Shown: positions 42,510 to 52,595, counted from the first letter of the stretch. The stretch: DNA of 64,000 bases from Arthrobacter sp. StoSoilB19 (GCF_019977275.1 NZ_AP024650.1:558001-622000); one strand, 5' to 3'. Numbers and translations: made by a program. The notes: generated by a model from the sequence alone, not told the origin.

Positions 42510-44678
42510 ATGACCGCCTGGAACGAAGACAACGAGGCCTCCGGGTCGGACGTCGGCGCCGTCACCGTCCTGGAGGGTTCTTCGTTTTGCATATCGGCCG
42601 GAACCGGTGACATCAGCCCAGACGCCGGCACGAACGGCGCGTTCTTCCAGGACACCCGGATCATCTCCCGCTGGGTGCTGCGTATCAACGGCTCGATGCG
42701 GGAGCCGCTGTCTGCCCAGCGGCCGCATCCGTTCGAGGCCACGTTCGTTGGCCGTGCCGCGTGGCCCGGGGGCAGGTTCGACAGCCCGTTGGTGGTCCGT
42801 CAGGTCCGCCACATCGGGCCCGGCCTGCAGGATGACATCAGCCTGGAGAATTACGCGGCGGAGCCTGTTGAGTGCGACATCGAACTCCTCGTGGATGCGG
42901 ATCAGGCCGATCTCTTCGACGTTAAGGGCGGGCGGACCACCGGCCCGGACGATACAACGCGCACCGTGGTGGATGGAAAGCTCATCATCGAGGCATCACG
43001 GCATGGCCAGCAGCGGGGCTCCGCCATCGGGGCACGGGGTGCAGACGTGGACACAGACGGGTTGCGTTTTCACATCACCGTCCCTGCCCGGGGCAAATGG
43101 GCCACCAGCGTGATTGTGGTGCCGCTGGTGAACGGGGAGGCGCCGGAAAAGCCCTTCAAGGAAGGGCAGCTTCCGCACCACCGGGAAGGTGTGCGGCGGC
43201 ATCTGGCCTGGGAAGAGAACGTCCCGCGGATCAGCGTCGAGGACGCAAGCTTCCAGAACGTGCTCAACCGGAGCCAGAGCGATCTTGGTGCCCTGCGGAT
43301 CTTCGACGCCCATCACCCCGACCGCGCCGCCGTAGCCGCAGGTGCGCCCTGGTTCATGGCGTTGTTCGGACGGGATTCGCTGCTGACTTCCTACATGAGC
43401 CTGATGGTCAACCCGAACCTTGCGCTGGGCACGCTGCAGACCCTGGCCGGGATCCAGGGGAAGAAGGTTGACCCGGATTCAGAGGAGGAACCCGGCCGCA
43501 TACCGCACGAGGTCAGGCTTGGTGTCACCGCCGGCCTGTCGTTGGGCGGCACCGCGTATTACGGCACCGTCGACGCAACCCCCCTGTTCGTCTCCACCCT
43601 GGGCGAGTTGAGCCGGTGGGGGCTCTCCCGGGATGCGATCCAGCCCTTGCTGGCGCACGCGGACCGGGCCCTGGAATGGATCGAAAAGTACGGCGACCGC
43701 GACGGCGACGGCTTTGTGGAATACCTTCGTCCCAACGACCATGGCCTGGTGAACCAGGGCTGGAAGGACTCCTGGGACGGGATCAACTTCGCGGATGGGA
43801 CCATCGCGGAGGCGCCGATCGCCCTCTGCGAGGTCCAGGCTTATGTGTACTCCGCCTACCTGGGCAGGTCCTTGCTGGCCCACTGGAGCGGCGATTCGGG
43901 GCTGGAACAGCATTGGGCCGGAAAGGCGGCAGCTTTCAAGGAGGAGTTCAACAAGAAGTTCTGGCTGCCGGACAAGGGGTACTTCGCGGTGGCACTGGAC
44001 AAGGACAAGCGGCATGTTGATGCGCTGACCTCCAACATTGGCCATTGCCTATGGACGGGGGTGGTGGACGAGGACAAAGCCACGTCCGTCATGGAGAACC
44101 TGATGTCCCCGCAGATGTTCACGGGCTGGGGCATCCGCACGCTGGCGTCGGACATGGGCGCCTACAACCCCGTCAGCTACCACAACGGCTCGGTGTGGCC
44201 ACACGATACCGCGCTGGTGGCCACCGGGCTGATGCGCTACGGATTCGTGGACGAAGCCAGGCGGGTGGCCTTGGGCATCCTCGACGCTGCCGAGCACTTT
44301 GACGGCCGGCTGCCGGAACTGTTCTGCGGCTTTGACCGCGGCGAATTTCCCGGCCCCGTTCCGTATCCCACCGCTTGCTCACCGCAAGCCTGGGCTGCGG
44401 CCGCGCCGGTGCAGCTCGCCCGGATCCTGCTCCGGTTCGACCCCGTCTTCACCCGCGGGGTGGTGCACCTGGCACCGATCCTGCCGGAGTCCGTGGGTTC
44501 GTTCCGGGCGGAAAACGTCCTGCTGGACAGCAGCCGGGTGACCATCAGCGCCGCCGGATCCACCGGAACCATCGACGGTCTCCCGCCGGGGCTGAAACTC
44601 CTGGACGAACCGCGTCCGCCGCTGGCCTACCCGGTGGAAAGGGTGGGCGCCGGCGCGAACGCCAGCAGGCTGCACTGA
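42510..44678 (+). CDS. Amylo-alpha-1,6-glucosidase/glycogen debranching-type protein
   Basis: A 722-residue protein with the N-terminal domain of bacterial amylo-alpha-1,6-glucosidases (ISAGTGDI, NGAFFQDTRIISRWVLRING) and a C-terminal (alpha/alpha)6 catalytic domain: WFMALFGRDSLLTSYMSL, PGRIPHEVR, YYGTVDATPLFVSTLGEL, WIEKYGDRDGDGFVEYLR, NQGWKDSWDGINFADG and PVSYHNGSVWPHDTALVATG. Acidic residues in DGDGFVEY and DSWDG are candidates for catalysis. It would hydrolyse alpha-1,6 branches or related glucosides in the cytosol. ATG 42510 has GAAGGGAG upstream. It probably forms an operon with the GT4 gene. Confidence 0.9.
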   Translation: MTAWNEDNEASGSDVGAVTVLEGSSFCISAGTGDISPDAGTNGAFFQDTRIISRWVLRINGSMREPLSAQRPHPFEATFVGRAAWPGGRFDSPLVVRQVRHIGPGLQDDISLENYAAEPVECDIELLVDADQADLFDVKGGRTTGPDDTTRTVVDGKLIIEASRHGQQRGSAIGARGADVDTDGLRFHITVPARGKWATSVIVVPLVNGEAPEKPFKEGQLPHHREGVRRHLAWEENVPRISVEDASFQNVLNRSQSDLGALRIFDAHHPDRAAVAAGAPWFMALFGRDSLLTSYMSLMVNPNLALGTLQTLAGIQGKKVDPDSEEEPGRIPHEVRLGVTAGLSLGGTAYYGTVDATPLFVSTLGELSRWGLSRDAIQPLLAHADRALEWIEKYGDRDGDGFVEYLRPNDHGLVNQGWKDSWDGINFADGTIAEAPIALCEVQAYVYSAYLGRSLLAHWSGDSGLEQHWAGKAAAFKEEFNKKFWLPDKGYFAVALDKDKRHVDALTSNIGHCLWTGVVDEDKATSVMENLMSPQMFTGWGIRTLASDMGAYNPVSYHNGSVWPHDTALVATGLMRYGFVDEARRVALGILDAAEHFDGRLPELFCGFDRGEFPGPVPYPTACSPQAWAAAAPVQLARILLRFDPVFTRGVVHLAPILPESVGSFRAENVLLDSSRVTISAAGSTGTIDGLPPGLKLLDEPRPPLAYPVERVGAGANASRLH

Positions 44679-44709
44679 CAGCGGCGCTGCCAATCAAGGA
44701 CCTGGACCG

Positions 44710-45243
44710 CTACGGCAGTGCGCGCTCCAGCACGAAATCATGCTCCACTGTGCTGCCCAGCCGGAAGGATTTGGTACCCACCCTCCGGAAGCCGGACTTT
44801 TCATAGAAGCGGATGGCGCGGGCATTCTGGCTGTTGACACCCAGCCATGCCCCGGCGCCGCCGGTCCCTGCAGCAGCCGCCAGGCTGGCATGCATGAGTT
44901 CGGCGGCGGCGCCCAGTCCGTGGTAGTCCGGGTGGACGTAGCATTTGCTGATTTCCACGGACGGCAGCAGGGTCAGGACGGACGCCACATCCGGATCCGC
45001 GGCTGGCCGGTCCACCAGCAGGCAGTAGCCGTTGAGCCGGCCGTCCGCGTCGATGACCAGGATGGTGGTGTCCGGGTCCGCGAGGTATCCCTTGAAGTGT
45101 TCCTCGCTGAGCGTGTTGGCCAGGTGCGCGGCGATGTCGGCAGGTGACGACGACGGCGGGCAGGCCAGCGGAAAGGTGACGGAAGCCAGGGCGGCGAGCG
45201 GGCCGGCGTCGTCCGTTGTTGCCCTGCGGATGGTGTGGGTCAT
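44710..45243 (-). CDS. GNAT-family N-acetyltransferase
   Basis: A 177-residue acetyltransferase. The acetyl-CoA-binding stretch is VEISKCYVHPDYHGLGAAAELMHASL (about 100-125), followed by AWLGVNSQNARAIRFYEKSGFRRVG, the usual Asn/Phe-Tyr-Glu block. It would acetylate a small molecule or protein; the substrate is unknown. The ATG at 45243 follows TGGAAGAA and lies 14 bp after the dehydrogenase stop codon, so both genes form one transcript. Confidence 0.88.
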   Translation of the reverse strand: MTHTIRRATTDDAGPLAALASVTFPLACPPSSSPADIAAHLANTLSEEHFKGYLADPDTTILVIDADGRLNGYCLLVDRPAADPDVASVLTLLPSVEISKCYVHPDYHGLGAAAELMHASLAAAAGTGGAGAWLGVNSQNARAIRFYEKSGFRRVGTKSFRLGSTVEHDFVLERALP

Positions 45244-45257
45244 GCGTTTCTTCCAGG

Positions 45258-46217
45258 TCAGGCGGTGAGGGTCCGGATGGGGGCGCCGGCGAGCCAGGCG
45301 GTGATGTCCTCAAGGGCGCCGCCGTAGAACAGCCGGTAGCTTTCCTGGGTGACGTAGCCCAGGTGGGGGGAGAGCACGGTGTTCGGCGCGGCCAGGAGCG
45401 GATGGCCGGCCTGAAGGGGCTCCTGGTCGAAGACGTCCAGGGCGGCGCCGCGGATCCACCCCTGGTTCAGCGCCGTGACCAGCGCGTCCTGGTCAACCAG
45501 CGGGCCGCGGGCGGTGTTCACCAGGATGCCGTCCGGGCCCAGCAGCCGCAGCTCGGCCTCGCCCACGGTGTTCTCGGACCGCGGGGAGAGCCGCAGGTGG
45601 AGGGTGGCGACGTCGGCTGCCGTGAAGAGCTCCTCCTTGGACACCAGCCGGGCGCCGGCCTGTGCGGCGTCCTCAGCCGTGAGGTTCTGGCTCCAGGCCA
45701 CCACGTCCATGCCGAACGCCTGCCCGTAGGCGGCCACCCGCCGGCCGATCTTCCCCAGACCCACGATGCCCAGGGTTTTGCCGGCGAGCTCCACCCCCAC
45801 CGTCGACTGCCAGGTACCCGCCCGGAGCGAGTTTTCCTCCGCCGGCAGGTGCCGGGCGATAGCCAGCAGCAGGGCCCAGGTCAGTTCCGGCGCAGCGGAG
45901 GGCGAACCCGGCGTACCGCACACCGTCACCCCGTGGTCAGCAGCTGCCGCCAGGTCGATGGAGGCGTTCGCCATCCCGGTGGTGACCAGCAGCTCAAGCG
46001 CCGGCAGTTTTTCGAACACCTCACGGGGGAAGGCCGTCCGTTCGCGCATCGCGATGACCATGGTGGTGTCTGCCAGCGCCGACACCAGCGCATCCGGGGA
46101 TGTGAAGGGCTCCCGGTAGGACGTCACGGTGACACCCTTCGCCTCCAGGGCCGCGAAGTCGGCGAAGCCGTGGGCCACGTCCTGGTAGTCGTCGAGGATG
46201 GCAAGGCGGTGCGTCAT
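45258..46217 (-). CDS. D-2-hydroxyacid dehydrogenase family protein
   Basis: A 319-residue NAD-dependent dehydrogenase of the D-isomer-specific 2-hydroxyacid family. The nucleotide-binding site is TLGIVGLGKIGRRVAAYGQAFGMDVVAW. Catalytic residues: Arg in LRLSPRSENTVG, Glu in ALDVFDQEPL and His in VLSPHLGYV. The substrate is not deducible from motifs; 2-oxo acids are typical. ATG 46217 was chosen for its GAAGGA ribosome site six bases upstream. It is first in a two-gene unit with the acetyltransferase and is divergent from the MFS gene. Confidence 0.9.
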   Translation of the reverse strand: MTHRLAILDDYQDVAHGFADFAALEAKGVTVTSYREPFTSPDALVSALADTTMVIAMRERTAFPREVFEKLPALELLVTTGMANASIDLAAAADHGVTVCGTPGSPSAAPELTWALLLAIARHLPAEENSLRAGTWQSTVGVELAGKTLGIVGLGKIGRRVAAYGQAFGMDVVAWSQNLTAEDAAQAGARLVSKEELFTAADVATLHLRLSPRSENTVGEAELRLLGPDGILVNTARGPLVDQDALVTALNQGWIRGAALDVFDQEPLQAGHPLLAAPNTVLSPHLGYVTQESYRLFYGGALEDITAWLAGAPIRTLTA

Positions 46218-46347
46218 GGCTGTCCTTCGCGGTGTCCTACGTCCTTGGGTCACGTTCATCGTATGGCAGGGTGCCTAAAACTCCCGTCACGCCGGGCATG
46301 ATAGCAATGGGAGTGATGAATCCACGCCCATTCCCGATTTTGCCCCT

Positions 46348-47541
46348 GTGAGCGGCCACGTCCTCTCCCGCGTCCCGAAGAGCTGGGTCCTGCTGGCCTG
46401 CATCGGCCTGCTGGCGCTGAACCTCCGCGGCCCCTTCGTCGCCGTCGCGCCCCTGGTGGACCCCATGCAGGCGGAACTGCACTTTTCGCCGGTACTGCTG
46501 GGACTGCTCACCAGCATTCCGGTGCTCTGCTTCTCGCTCGCGGCTCCGCTGGCGTCGCTGGCCGCCCGGAAATTCGGGGCCGAGTTCGCGGTCACGCTGA
46601 CCATCCTGGGCGTACTGGCCGGCGTGCTGGTGCGCTCCGCCGGGGGCCCGGTGCTGGTGGTGGCCGGCACCGTGGTCATCGGGTTGGCCATCACCGTGGG
46701 GAACATCGCGGTGCCGCTGATCATCCGCCGTGATTTTGCGCCGCGCCGGCAGGGGACAGCGATGGGAATCTACACCGCCGCCCTGAATATCGGGTCCTTC
46801 CTGACCTCGGTGGCCATGGCCCCGCTGGCGGCCGTGACGGGGTGGAGGCTGGCCCTGGCCGCCGTCGCCGTCCTGGCAGTCGCCGCGGTGGTGGTGTGGG
46901 TCCTGGCCGTGGGACCGCGGACGGCGTTCCTGGTATCGGGGGACGACGGCGGGGACGCGCCGCTGCCCCGGGCGGCCGGTTCGGGCTGGACCACCTTCGG
47001 CCTCACGGCCGGCTTCGGCGGCCAGGCGTTCTCCTACTACGGCGTCACGGCATGGTTGCCCAGCTACCTCCACGACGAGCTCGCCATGTCGACGTCCGAG
47101 GCGGGCGCCGCGTCCTCGATCTTCCAGATCCTGGCCATCGTGGGCGGCCTCGGCGTGCCCTTCGCGGCCAAATACATGAGTACGACGGCGGTGGCGGTCA
47201 CCCTGGGTACGTTGTGGCTGGCGGTTCCCCTCGGGCTGCTTTTGCTGCCTGAGCTCTGGTGGCTGTGGTCCACGTCCGGCGGCATTGCGCAGGGCGGCGG
47301 CATTACCCTGATCTTCATCGCCATCATCAAGCTGGCACGCGACCAGGCTTCCGCCGGCCGGATGTCCGCCACCGTCCAGGGCCTGGGCTACTGCCTCGCC
47401 GCAGTGGCCCCGCCGCTGGTGGGCTTCGTCCACGACAGCTCGGGATCATGGACTCCCGCACTGCTGGTCATCCTGGTGTCGGTACTGGCCTTCTTCGTCA
47501 GCACTACCCTGTCTGTGCGGAAGGTGCCGAAAGGGCGCTGA
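46348..47541 (+). CDS. MFS transporter of the CynX/NimT type
   Basis: A 397-residue carrier with twelve predicted membrane helices: the opening WVLLACIGLLALNLRGPFVAVAPLV, the loop LAARKFGAEFAVT, and later helices FGLTAGFGGQAFSYYGVTAWLPSYLHDEL, LWLAVPLGLLLLPELWWLW and GLGYCLAAVAPPLVGFVHD. It resembles the cyanate/2-nitroimidazole group (CynX/NimT), whose substrates are mostly unknown. The GTG start has no clear ribosome site; an 11-codon frame from ATG 46316 ends on a TGA that overlaps this GTG, so coupling to a leader peptide is possible. A palindromic repeat follows the stop. Confidence 0.85.
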   Translation: MSGHVLSRVPKSWVLLACIGLLALNLRGPFVAVAPLVDPMQAELHFSPVLLGLLTSIPVLCFSLAAPLASLAARKFGAEFAVTLTILGVLAGVLVRSAGGPVLVVAGTVVIGLAITVGNIAVPLIIRRDFAPRRQGTAMGIYTAALNIGSFLTSVAMAPLAAVTGWRLALAAVAVLAVAAVVVWVLAVGPRTAFLVSGDDGGDAPLPRAAGSGWTTFGLTAGFGGQAFSYYGVTAWLPSYLHDELAMSTSEAGAASSIFQILAIVGGLGVPFAAKYMSTTAVAVTLGTLWLAVPLGLLLLPELWWLWSTSGGIAQGGGITLIFIAIIKLARDQASAGRMSATVQGLGYCLAAVAPPLVGFVHDSSGSWTPALLVILVSVLAFFVSTTLSVRKVPKGR

Positions 47542-47576
47542 GGCGGGCGTCCGCCGTCGAACGTTCCGCCACTCAA

Positions 47577-47613
47577 ACGCCCGCCCACTTTCTTTGGGAA
47601 AGCGGGCGGGCGT
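47577..47613. repeat. REP-like palindrome A (CGCCCGCYCAC type)
   Basis: A 16-bp stem with one mismatch (47577-47592 with 47598-47613), ACGCCCGCCCACTTTC and its complement, loop TTTGG. It lies between the converging MFS and aceB genes and resembles the arms of the nested element at 52596-52698. It may also terminate transcription. A further related stretch AAGTGAGCGGGGTG follows at about 47630. Confidence 0.7.
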
Positions 47614-47745
47614 CTTGGTTTTCCCACACAAGTGAGCGGGGTGTGGCGGTTGCTCCGTCGCCGGGCCGGCGCCCCGGATTTCGGGGGGCCTGTTGCGGAG
47701 GGCGTGCCGGCCCGGCGGACGGAAGTGTGTGGTGCTGGTCCCTGG

Positions 47746-49398
47746 CTAGGCTGCGGCCAGCTCCTCGACGGTGGCCTTTTCGCGGGCCTCGGTGAGGTAG
47801 CGGGCGTAGGCGGGGAGGGTGAGGAAGGACGGGAACTCACGGGCCAGCGTTACTTCTTCGAAGATGTCCCGGGCGTCCTCGAAGCGGTCGCCGTCGAAGC
47901 GCTCCAGCCGGGCGAATTCCTCGTCCAGGAGTTCCTCCACCCATTCGTGGCTGATGATCTCGCCGTGGTCCGTGATGGCCCGGGCGTAGATCCACTGCCA
48001 GAGCTGGGACCGGGAGATCTCGGCGGTGGCGGCGTCCTCCATCAGGTTGTGGATGGCCACCGCGCCGTTGCCGCGCAGCCAGGACTCGATGTAGCGGATG
48101 CCCACTTCGATGTTGTTCCGGATGCCCTGTTCGGTGATGGTGCCGGTGGTGGCGGCCACATTAATCAGGGCGCGGTCATCGGGGGTGACGTCCTCGCGGA
48201 GCCGGTCCAGCTGGTTGGGCTTGTTGCCCAGGACGCCGTCGAACACTTCGCGGCAGACGGGCACCAGGTCCGGGTGGGCTACCCAGGAACCGTCGAAGCC
48301 GTCGTTGGCCTCGCGGGTCTTGTCCGCACGGACCTTTTCGAGGGCGTTGGCGTTGGCTTCCGGGTCCTTGCGGTTGGGAACGGCCGCGGCCATGCCGCCA
48401 ATGGCCATGGCGCCGCGCTTGTGGCAGGCCCTGACCAGCTGTTCGGTGTAGGCGCGCATGAACGGCTGCGTCATGGTGACCTGGCCGCGGTCCGGGAGGA
48501 CGAAACGGGGGCCGCGGGTGCGGAAGTTCTTGATCAGGGAGAAGATGTAGTCCCAGCGGCCGGCGTTCAGGCCCGAGGCGTGGTCGCGCAGTTCGTAGAG
48601 GATTTCCTCCATTTCGAAGGCCGCGGTGATGGTTTCGATGAGCACCGTGGCGCGGATGGTGCCCTGCGGGATGCCGAGCAGGTCCTGGGCCAGGATGAAG
48701 ATGTCGTTCCAGAGCCGGGCTTCGAGGTGGTTCTCGATCTTGGGCAGGTAGAAGTACGGGCCCTTGCCCTGGGCCAGGAGACGGCGGGCGTTGTGGAAGA
48801 AGAACAGGCCGAAGTCCACGATGCCGCCGGCGATGGGCTGGCCGTCGATGAGCATGTGCTTTTCCGGCAGGTGCCAGCCGCGGGGGCGGACCACGATGGT
48901 GGGCAGGTCACCGGCGGGGCGGAGCTTGTATTCCTTGCCTTCTTCGCTGGTGAAGTCGATCCGGCGTTCCAGGGCGTCGGTGAGGTTCAGCTGGCCCTTG
49001 ATGACGTTCCGCCAGGTGGGGGTGGAGGCGTCCTCCATGTCCGCGAGCCACACCTTCGCGCCCGAGTTCAGGGCGTTGATGGTCATCTTCTTGTCCACCG
49101 GGCCGGTGATCTCCACACGGCGGTCCTCCAGCCCGGGTGCCGGGGGAGCCACCCGCCAGGACGGATCATTCCGGATCTCCTCGGTCTCCCGCAGGAAGCG
49201 GGGGTCCGCCCCGGCGGCAATGTCGGCCCGCCGTGCCCGCCGTGCCTGCAGCAGCTCCTGCCGCCGCTCAGCGGTGGCCCGGTGCAGCTTGGCAACGAAC
49301 GAGAGGGCGTCCGGAGTCAGCACCTCGTCCTGCCGGCAAATGGGCTGGGCGGTCAAGGTAACGCCATTGATCGTGAAGCTGTCAGTAAAGCTGTTCAT
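47746..49398 (-). CDS. aceB: Malate synthase (A type)
   Basis: Condenses glyoxylate and acetyl-CoA to malate, the second step of the glyoxylate shunt. The 550-residue length is the A type (type G is about 720). Motifs: [56 protein letters not shown], the signature [21 protein letters not shown], and [10 protein letters not shown] near the C-terminus. ATG 49398 follows GGAG; the open frame extends 66 bp upstream without family residues. The gene follows aceA on the same strand after a 217-bp gap. Confidence 0.97.
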   Translation of the reverse strand: MNSFTDSFTINGVTLTAQPICRQDEVLTPDALSFVAKLHRATAERRQELLQARRARRADIAAGADPRFLRETEEIRNDPSWRVAPPAPGLEDRRVEITGPVDKKMTINALNSGAKVWLADMEDASTPTWRNVIKGQLNLTDALERRIDFTSEEGKEYKLRPAGDLPTIVVRPRGWHLPEKHMLIDGQPIAGGIVDFGLFFFHNARRLLAQGKGPYFYLPKIENHLEARLWNDIFILAQDLLGIPQGTIRATVLIETITAAFEMEEILYELRDHASGLNAGRWDYIFSLIKNFRTRGPRFVLPDRGQVTMTQPFMRAYTEQLVRACHKRGAMAIGGMAAAVPNRKDPEANANALEKVRADKTREANDGFDGSWVAHPDLVPVCREVFDGVLGNKPNQLDRLREDVTPDDRALINVAATTGTITEQGIRNNIEVGIRYIESWLRGNGAVAIHNLMEDAATAEISRSQLWQWIYARAITDHGEIISHEWVEELLDEEFARLERFDGDRFEDARDIFEEVTLAREFPSFLTLPAYARYLTEAREKATVEELAAA

Positions 49399-49429
49399 CT
49401 CAGTCTCCTTAAAGACGAAAGGGAAGTTC

Positions 49430-49612
49430 GACGGCGGGTAGCAGCAGGGTGGCGACTGAGGCACGAGGCCGAGGAGCCGGTGTCGCGGCAGCCTGCGTAA
49501 AAGGGGCCCTGCGTCCGGCCTCGGCGAGTTCTACGAGCCCAAGGCCGGACGTGGGGAATAGCAGGCAGAGCGATGCCGGTCCGAAGGCCGGACGGAAGCG
49601 CCGCCGTCGTAA
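49430..49612. other. Intergenic region between aceA and aceB with repeated GTCCGGCC stems
   Basis: No gene is visible. On the minus strand GTCCGGCCTT occurs twice (near 49585 and 49540) and its complement GAGGCCGGAC once (near 49520), so alternative hairpins are possible, one with a 9-bp stem around a 20-base loop. It may attenuate or protect the aceA-aceB transcript. Confidence 0.4.
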
Positions 49613-49615
49613 GCG

Positions 49616-50932
49616 TTAGTGGAACTGGCCCTCTTCGGTCGATCCGACCAGGGCGAGGGTGGAGGCGTTGGGGTTGAGCGCCGTGGAGATGGTGTCGAAG
49701 TAGCCGGTGCCGACTTCGCGCTGGTGCTTGGTGGCGGTGTAGCCGCGGGATTCGGAGGCGAATTCCTTTTCCTGGAGCTCGACGTAGGCGCTCATGCCTT
49801 CACGGGCGTAGCCGTGGGCGAGGTCGAACATCGAGTAGTTCAGGGCGTGGAAGCCGGCCAGGGTGATGAACTGGAAGGTGAAGCCCATGGCGCCGAGTTC
49901 GCGCTGGAACTTGGCGATGGTGGCATCGTCCAGGTGCTTGCGCCAGTTGAAGGACGGCGAGCAGTTGTAGGAGAGCATCTGGTCCGGGAACTCGGCCTTG
50001 ACGGATTCGGCGAACTTGCGGGCCAGTTCCAGGTCCGGGGTGCCCGTCTCCATCCAGATGAGGTCGGAGTACGGGGCGTAGGCCTTGGCGCGGGCAATGC
50101 AGGGTTCGATCCCGTTGCGGACCTTGTAGAAGCCCTCGGCGGTGCGCTCGCCGGTGATGAATTCCTGGTCGCGTTCGTCGACGTCGGAGGTGATCAGGGT
50201 GGCTGCCTCGGCGTCGGTGCGGGCAATGACGACCGTGGGGGTGCCGGCGACGTCGGCTGCCAGGCGGGCGGCGTTCAGGGTGCGGACGTGCTGCTGGGTT
50301 GGGATCAGCACCTTGCCGCCGAGGTGGCCGCACTTCTTCTCCGAGGCGAGCTGGTCCTCCCAGTGAACGCCGGCCGCGCCGGCCTGGATCATGGATTTCA
50401 TGAGTTCGTAGGCGTTCAGCGGGCCGCCGAAGCCGGCCTCGGCGTCGGCGACGATCGGCACCATCCAGTCCTCGACGGTCTGGATGCCCTCGGAGAACTC
50501 GATCTGGTCCGCCCGGAGCAGGGCGTTGTTGATGCGGCGGACCACCGTGGGAACGGAGTTGGCCGGGTAGAGCGACTGGTCCGGGTAGGTGTGGCCGGAG
50601 TTGTTGGCGTCGGCCGCCACCTGCCAGCCGGAGAGGTAGATGGCGCGCAGGCCTGCCTTGACCTGCTGCACGGCCTGGTTGCCCGTCAGGGCACCGAGGG
50701 CGTTGGTGTATCCGCCGGTCTTGTGCTCCTCGGTGAGCTGCTTCCACAGCTTCTCCGAACCACGGCGGGCCAGGGTGTGCTCTTCGGAGACACGTCCCCG
50801 GAGACGGACGACGTCGGAGGCTGAGTAGTCCCGGGTCACACCTTCCCAGCGGGGGTTGGCGGCCCACTCGAGCTCCAGGGCGGCGGCCTGCTGTTCGGGC
50901 GTCTGCTGGGTGGGCTCAAATGCTGCAGTCAT
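49616..50932 (-). CDS. aceA: Isocitrate lyase
   Basis: Splits isocitrate to succinate and glyoxylate, opening the glyoxylate shunt for growth on acetate or fatty acids. The 438-residue protein has the catalytic KKCGH (199-203, Cys201), the metal-binding [20 protein letters not shown] and [14 protein letters not shown]. The length is the typical bacterial short form. ATG 50932 follows GGAG by seven bases; upstream in-frame codons are excluded. It is divergent from the RamB-type regulator across 149 bp and upstream of aceB. Confidence 0.97.
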   Translation of the reverse strand: MTAAFEPTQQTPEQQAAALELEWAANPRWEGVTRDYSASDVVRLRGRVSEEHTLARRGSEKLWKQLTEEHKTGGYTNALGALTGNQAVQQVKAGLRAIYLSGWQVAADANNSGHTYPDQSLYPANSVPTVVRRINNALLRADQIEFSEGIQTVEDWMVPIVADAEAGFGGPLNAYELMKSMIQAGAAGVHWEDQLASEKKCGHLGGKVLIPTQQHVRTLNAARLAADVAGTPTVVIARTDAEAATLITSDVDERDQEFITGERTAEGFYKVRNGIEPCIARAKAYAPYSDLIWMETGTPDLELARKFAESVKAEFPDQMLSYNCSPSFNWRKHLDDATIAKFQRELGAMGFTFQFITLAGFHALNYSMFDLAHGYAREGMSAYVELQEKEFASESRGYTATKHQREVGTGYFDTISTALNPNASTLALVGSTEEGQFH

Positions 50933-50966
50933 CGTTGATCTCCTTGATTGAGCTCCGGATGGGGTA

Positions 50967-50996
50967 GGTGGGAACCGCGCCGTTGCGGTTCCCACC
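50967..50996. promoter_or_regulatory. Perfect 12-bp inverted repeat between aceA and the RamB-type gene
   Basis: GGTGGGAACCGC (50967-50978) and its exact complement (50985-50996) flank GCCGTT. It lies 35 bp before the aceA start and 86 bp before the regulator start. It could be an operator or a hairpin in the aceA leader. A second small palindrome, GTAGTAACTAC (51024-51034), lies nearer the regulator gene. Confidence 0.5.
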
Positions 50997-51081
50997 GGCT
51001 TTTCCGGTGCGGTGTTTCTTTCCGTAGTAACTACTTTTCAGCACTTCCAACCCCCTTTCTAGAGAAGAAGGGTGGAAAGAA

Positions 51082-52593
51082 ATGCACTTCTTCACGTATT
51101 CTTCAGAAATGTCACCTTCAAGCTGGAACAGGGACGTTTCCCAGCCGTCGTCCACCGCCGCCCCGGAACTGGACGTCATTGCCCTGGGTCGCCGCGTCCG
51201 CCATCTGCGCAAACAAGCCAGGCTCACGCTCGATGACCTGAGCGCCGCCGTCGGCACCGCTCCCAGCCAGCTCAGCCTGATCGAAAACGGCAAGCGTGAA
51301 CCCAAGCTGACCCTGCTCCAGCACCTCGCGGGGGCGCTCAATGTCACCATCGACCAGCTGCTGGGGGCCGAGCCGCCCAGCCGCCGCGCCGCCCTGGAAA
51401 TCGAGCTGGAACGGTACCAGCGCGGTCCGCTTTATGAATCCCTGGACCTGCCGAAAATCCGCATCAGTTCGCGGCTGCCGCTGGATGTGCTGGAGGCCCA
51501 GGTGGGGCTGCTGCATGAGCTCGAACGGAAGATGAACGAGCAGGTGGCCACCCCCGAGGAAGCCCGCCGCGCCAACGGGGAACTGCGGGCCATGATGCGG
51601 GAACGTGGGAACTACTTTCCGGAGTACGAAGCCGAGGCCCAGAAGGTCCTCAAGGAGGTGGGCTACACCACCGGTCCGCTGAGCCAGCACGTCATCGCAG
51701 ACATCGCCGCGCACCTCGGTTTCACCCTGCACCACGTGGGTGATTTGCCGCATTCCACCCGCTCGGTGACGGATTTGAAGAACCGCAGAATTTACCTGAC
51801 CCAGAGCCAGCGGCAGGACCACGACCCCCGCTCCGTGCTGCTCCAGGCTCTTGGCCACTACGTCCTGGGCCACGAAACGCCCCGGAACTACGGCGACTTC
51901 CTGGCCCAGCGGGTGGCCACCAACTATTTCGCCGCGGCCCTGCTCCTGCCCGAGCAGGCCACCGTGGAATTTCTGCAAAAAGCCAAGGCGGCCAAGGAAA
52001 TCGCCGTCGAGGACATCCGGGACGCGTTCGCTGTGTCCTACGAGACCGCCGCGCACCGGTTCACCAACCTGGCCACCAAGCACCTGGGCATCACCACGCA
52101 TTTCCAGAAGACACACCAGAGCGGCATCATTTACAAGGCGTATGAGAACGACGGCGTGAACTTCCCCCAGGACCATACCGGCGCCATTGAGGGCCAGCCG
52201 TCGTGCAAGGCCTGGACGTCACGTGCGGTGTTCGACGTGCCGGACAAGTTCAGCGCGTACAGCCAATACACGGATACGCCGTCCGGGACCTACTGGTGCA
52301 CCGCCCGTACCGAGCGCTCGGCCGCCGGGGAGTTCTCCCTGAGCATCGGGGTCCCGTACCAGCACGTGAAGTGGTTCCGCGGCCGGGAGACCACCGCGCG
52401 GGCCACATCCAACTGCCCGGATCCCACCTGCTGCAAGCGGCCACCAGCCGAACTGGCCACGCAGTGGGCCGGCAACGCGTGGCCCTCAGCGCGGGCGCAC
52501 TCGCACCTGCTCGCCGCCATGCCTCCGGGAGCCTTCCCGGGCGTGGACGAAACCGAGGTGTACAGCTTCCTGCAGGCCCACTCGGGGAGCTGA
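51082..52593 (+). CDS. ramB: RamB/ScfR-type transcription regulator of acetate metabolism
   Basis: A 503-residue regulator. An XRE helix-turn-helix (LGRRVRHLRKQARLTLDDLSAAVGTAPSQLSLIENGKREP, about 34-74) is followed by an IrrE/ImmA-like peptidase-fold domain with ALGHYVLGHETP (about 253-264). The C-terminus has a ScfR/DUF2083 part: CKAWTSRAVFDVPDKFSAYSQYTDTPSGTYWCTAR and a Cys cluster NCPDPTCCKRPP. Corynebacterium RamB, with the same layout, represses aceA and aceB, and divergence from aceA here suggests the same role. I did not find the AAAGTTTGCAAA-like RamB site. ATG 51082 has GAAGGGTGGAAAG upstream; ATG 51109 is possible. Confidence 0.88.
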   Translation: MHFFTYSSEMSPSSWNRDVSQPSSTAAPELDVIALGRRVRHLRKQARLTLDDLSAAVGTAPSQLSLIENGKREPKLTLLQHLAGALNVTIDQLLGAEPPSRRAALEIELERYQRGPLYESLDLPKIRISSRLPLDVLEAQVGLLHELERKMNEQVATPEEARRANGELRAMMRERGNYFPEYEAEAQKVLKEVGYTTGPLSQHVIADIAAHLGFTLHHVGDLPHSTRSVTDLKNRRIYLTQSQRQDHDPRSVLLQALGHYVLGHETPRNYGDFLAQRVATNYFAAALLLPEQATVEFLQKAKAAKEIAVEDIRDAFAVSYETAAHRFTNLATKHLGITTHFQKTHQSGIIYKAYENDGVNFPQDHTGAIEGQPSCKAWTSRAVFDVPDKFSAYSQYTDTPSGTYWCTARTERSAAGEFSLSIGVPYQHVKWFRGRETTARATSNCPDPTCCKRPPAELATQWAGNAWPSARAHSHLLAAMPPGAFPGVDETEVYSFLQAHSGS

Positions 52594-52595
52594 AC

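Noticed and set aside
46316..46351. 11-codon leader peptide before the MFS gene
   Set aside because: Stop overlaps the GTG start, but the ribosome site is only two bases from the ATG and the peptide has no regulatory codon pattern.
50933..51081. RamB consensus site (AAAGTTTGCAAA-like)
   Set aside because: Not found on either strand; only unrelated palindromes are present.
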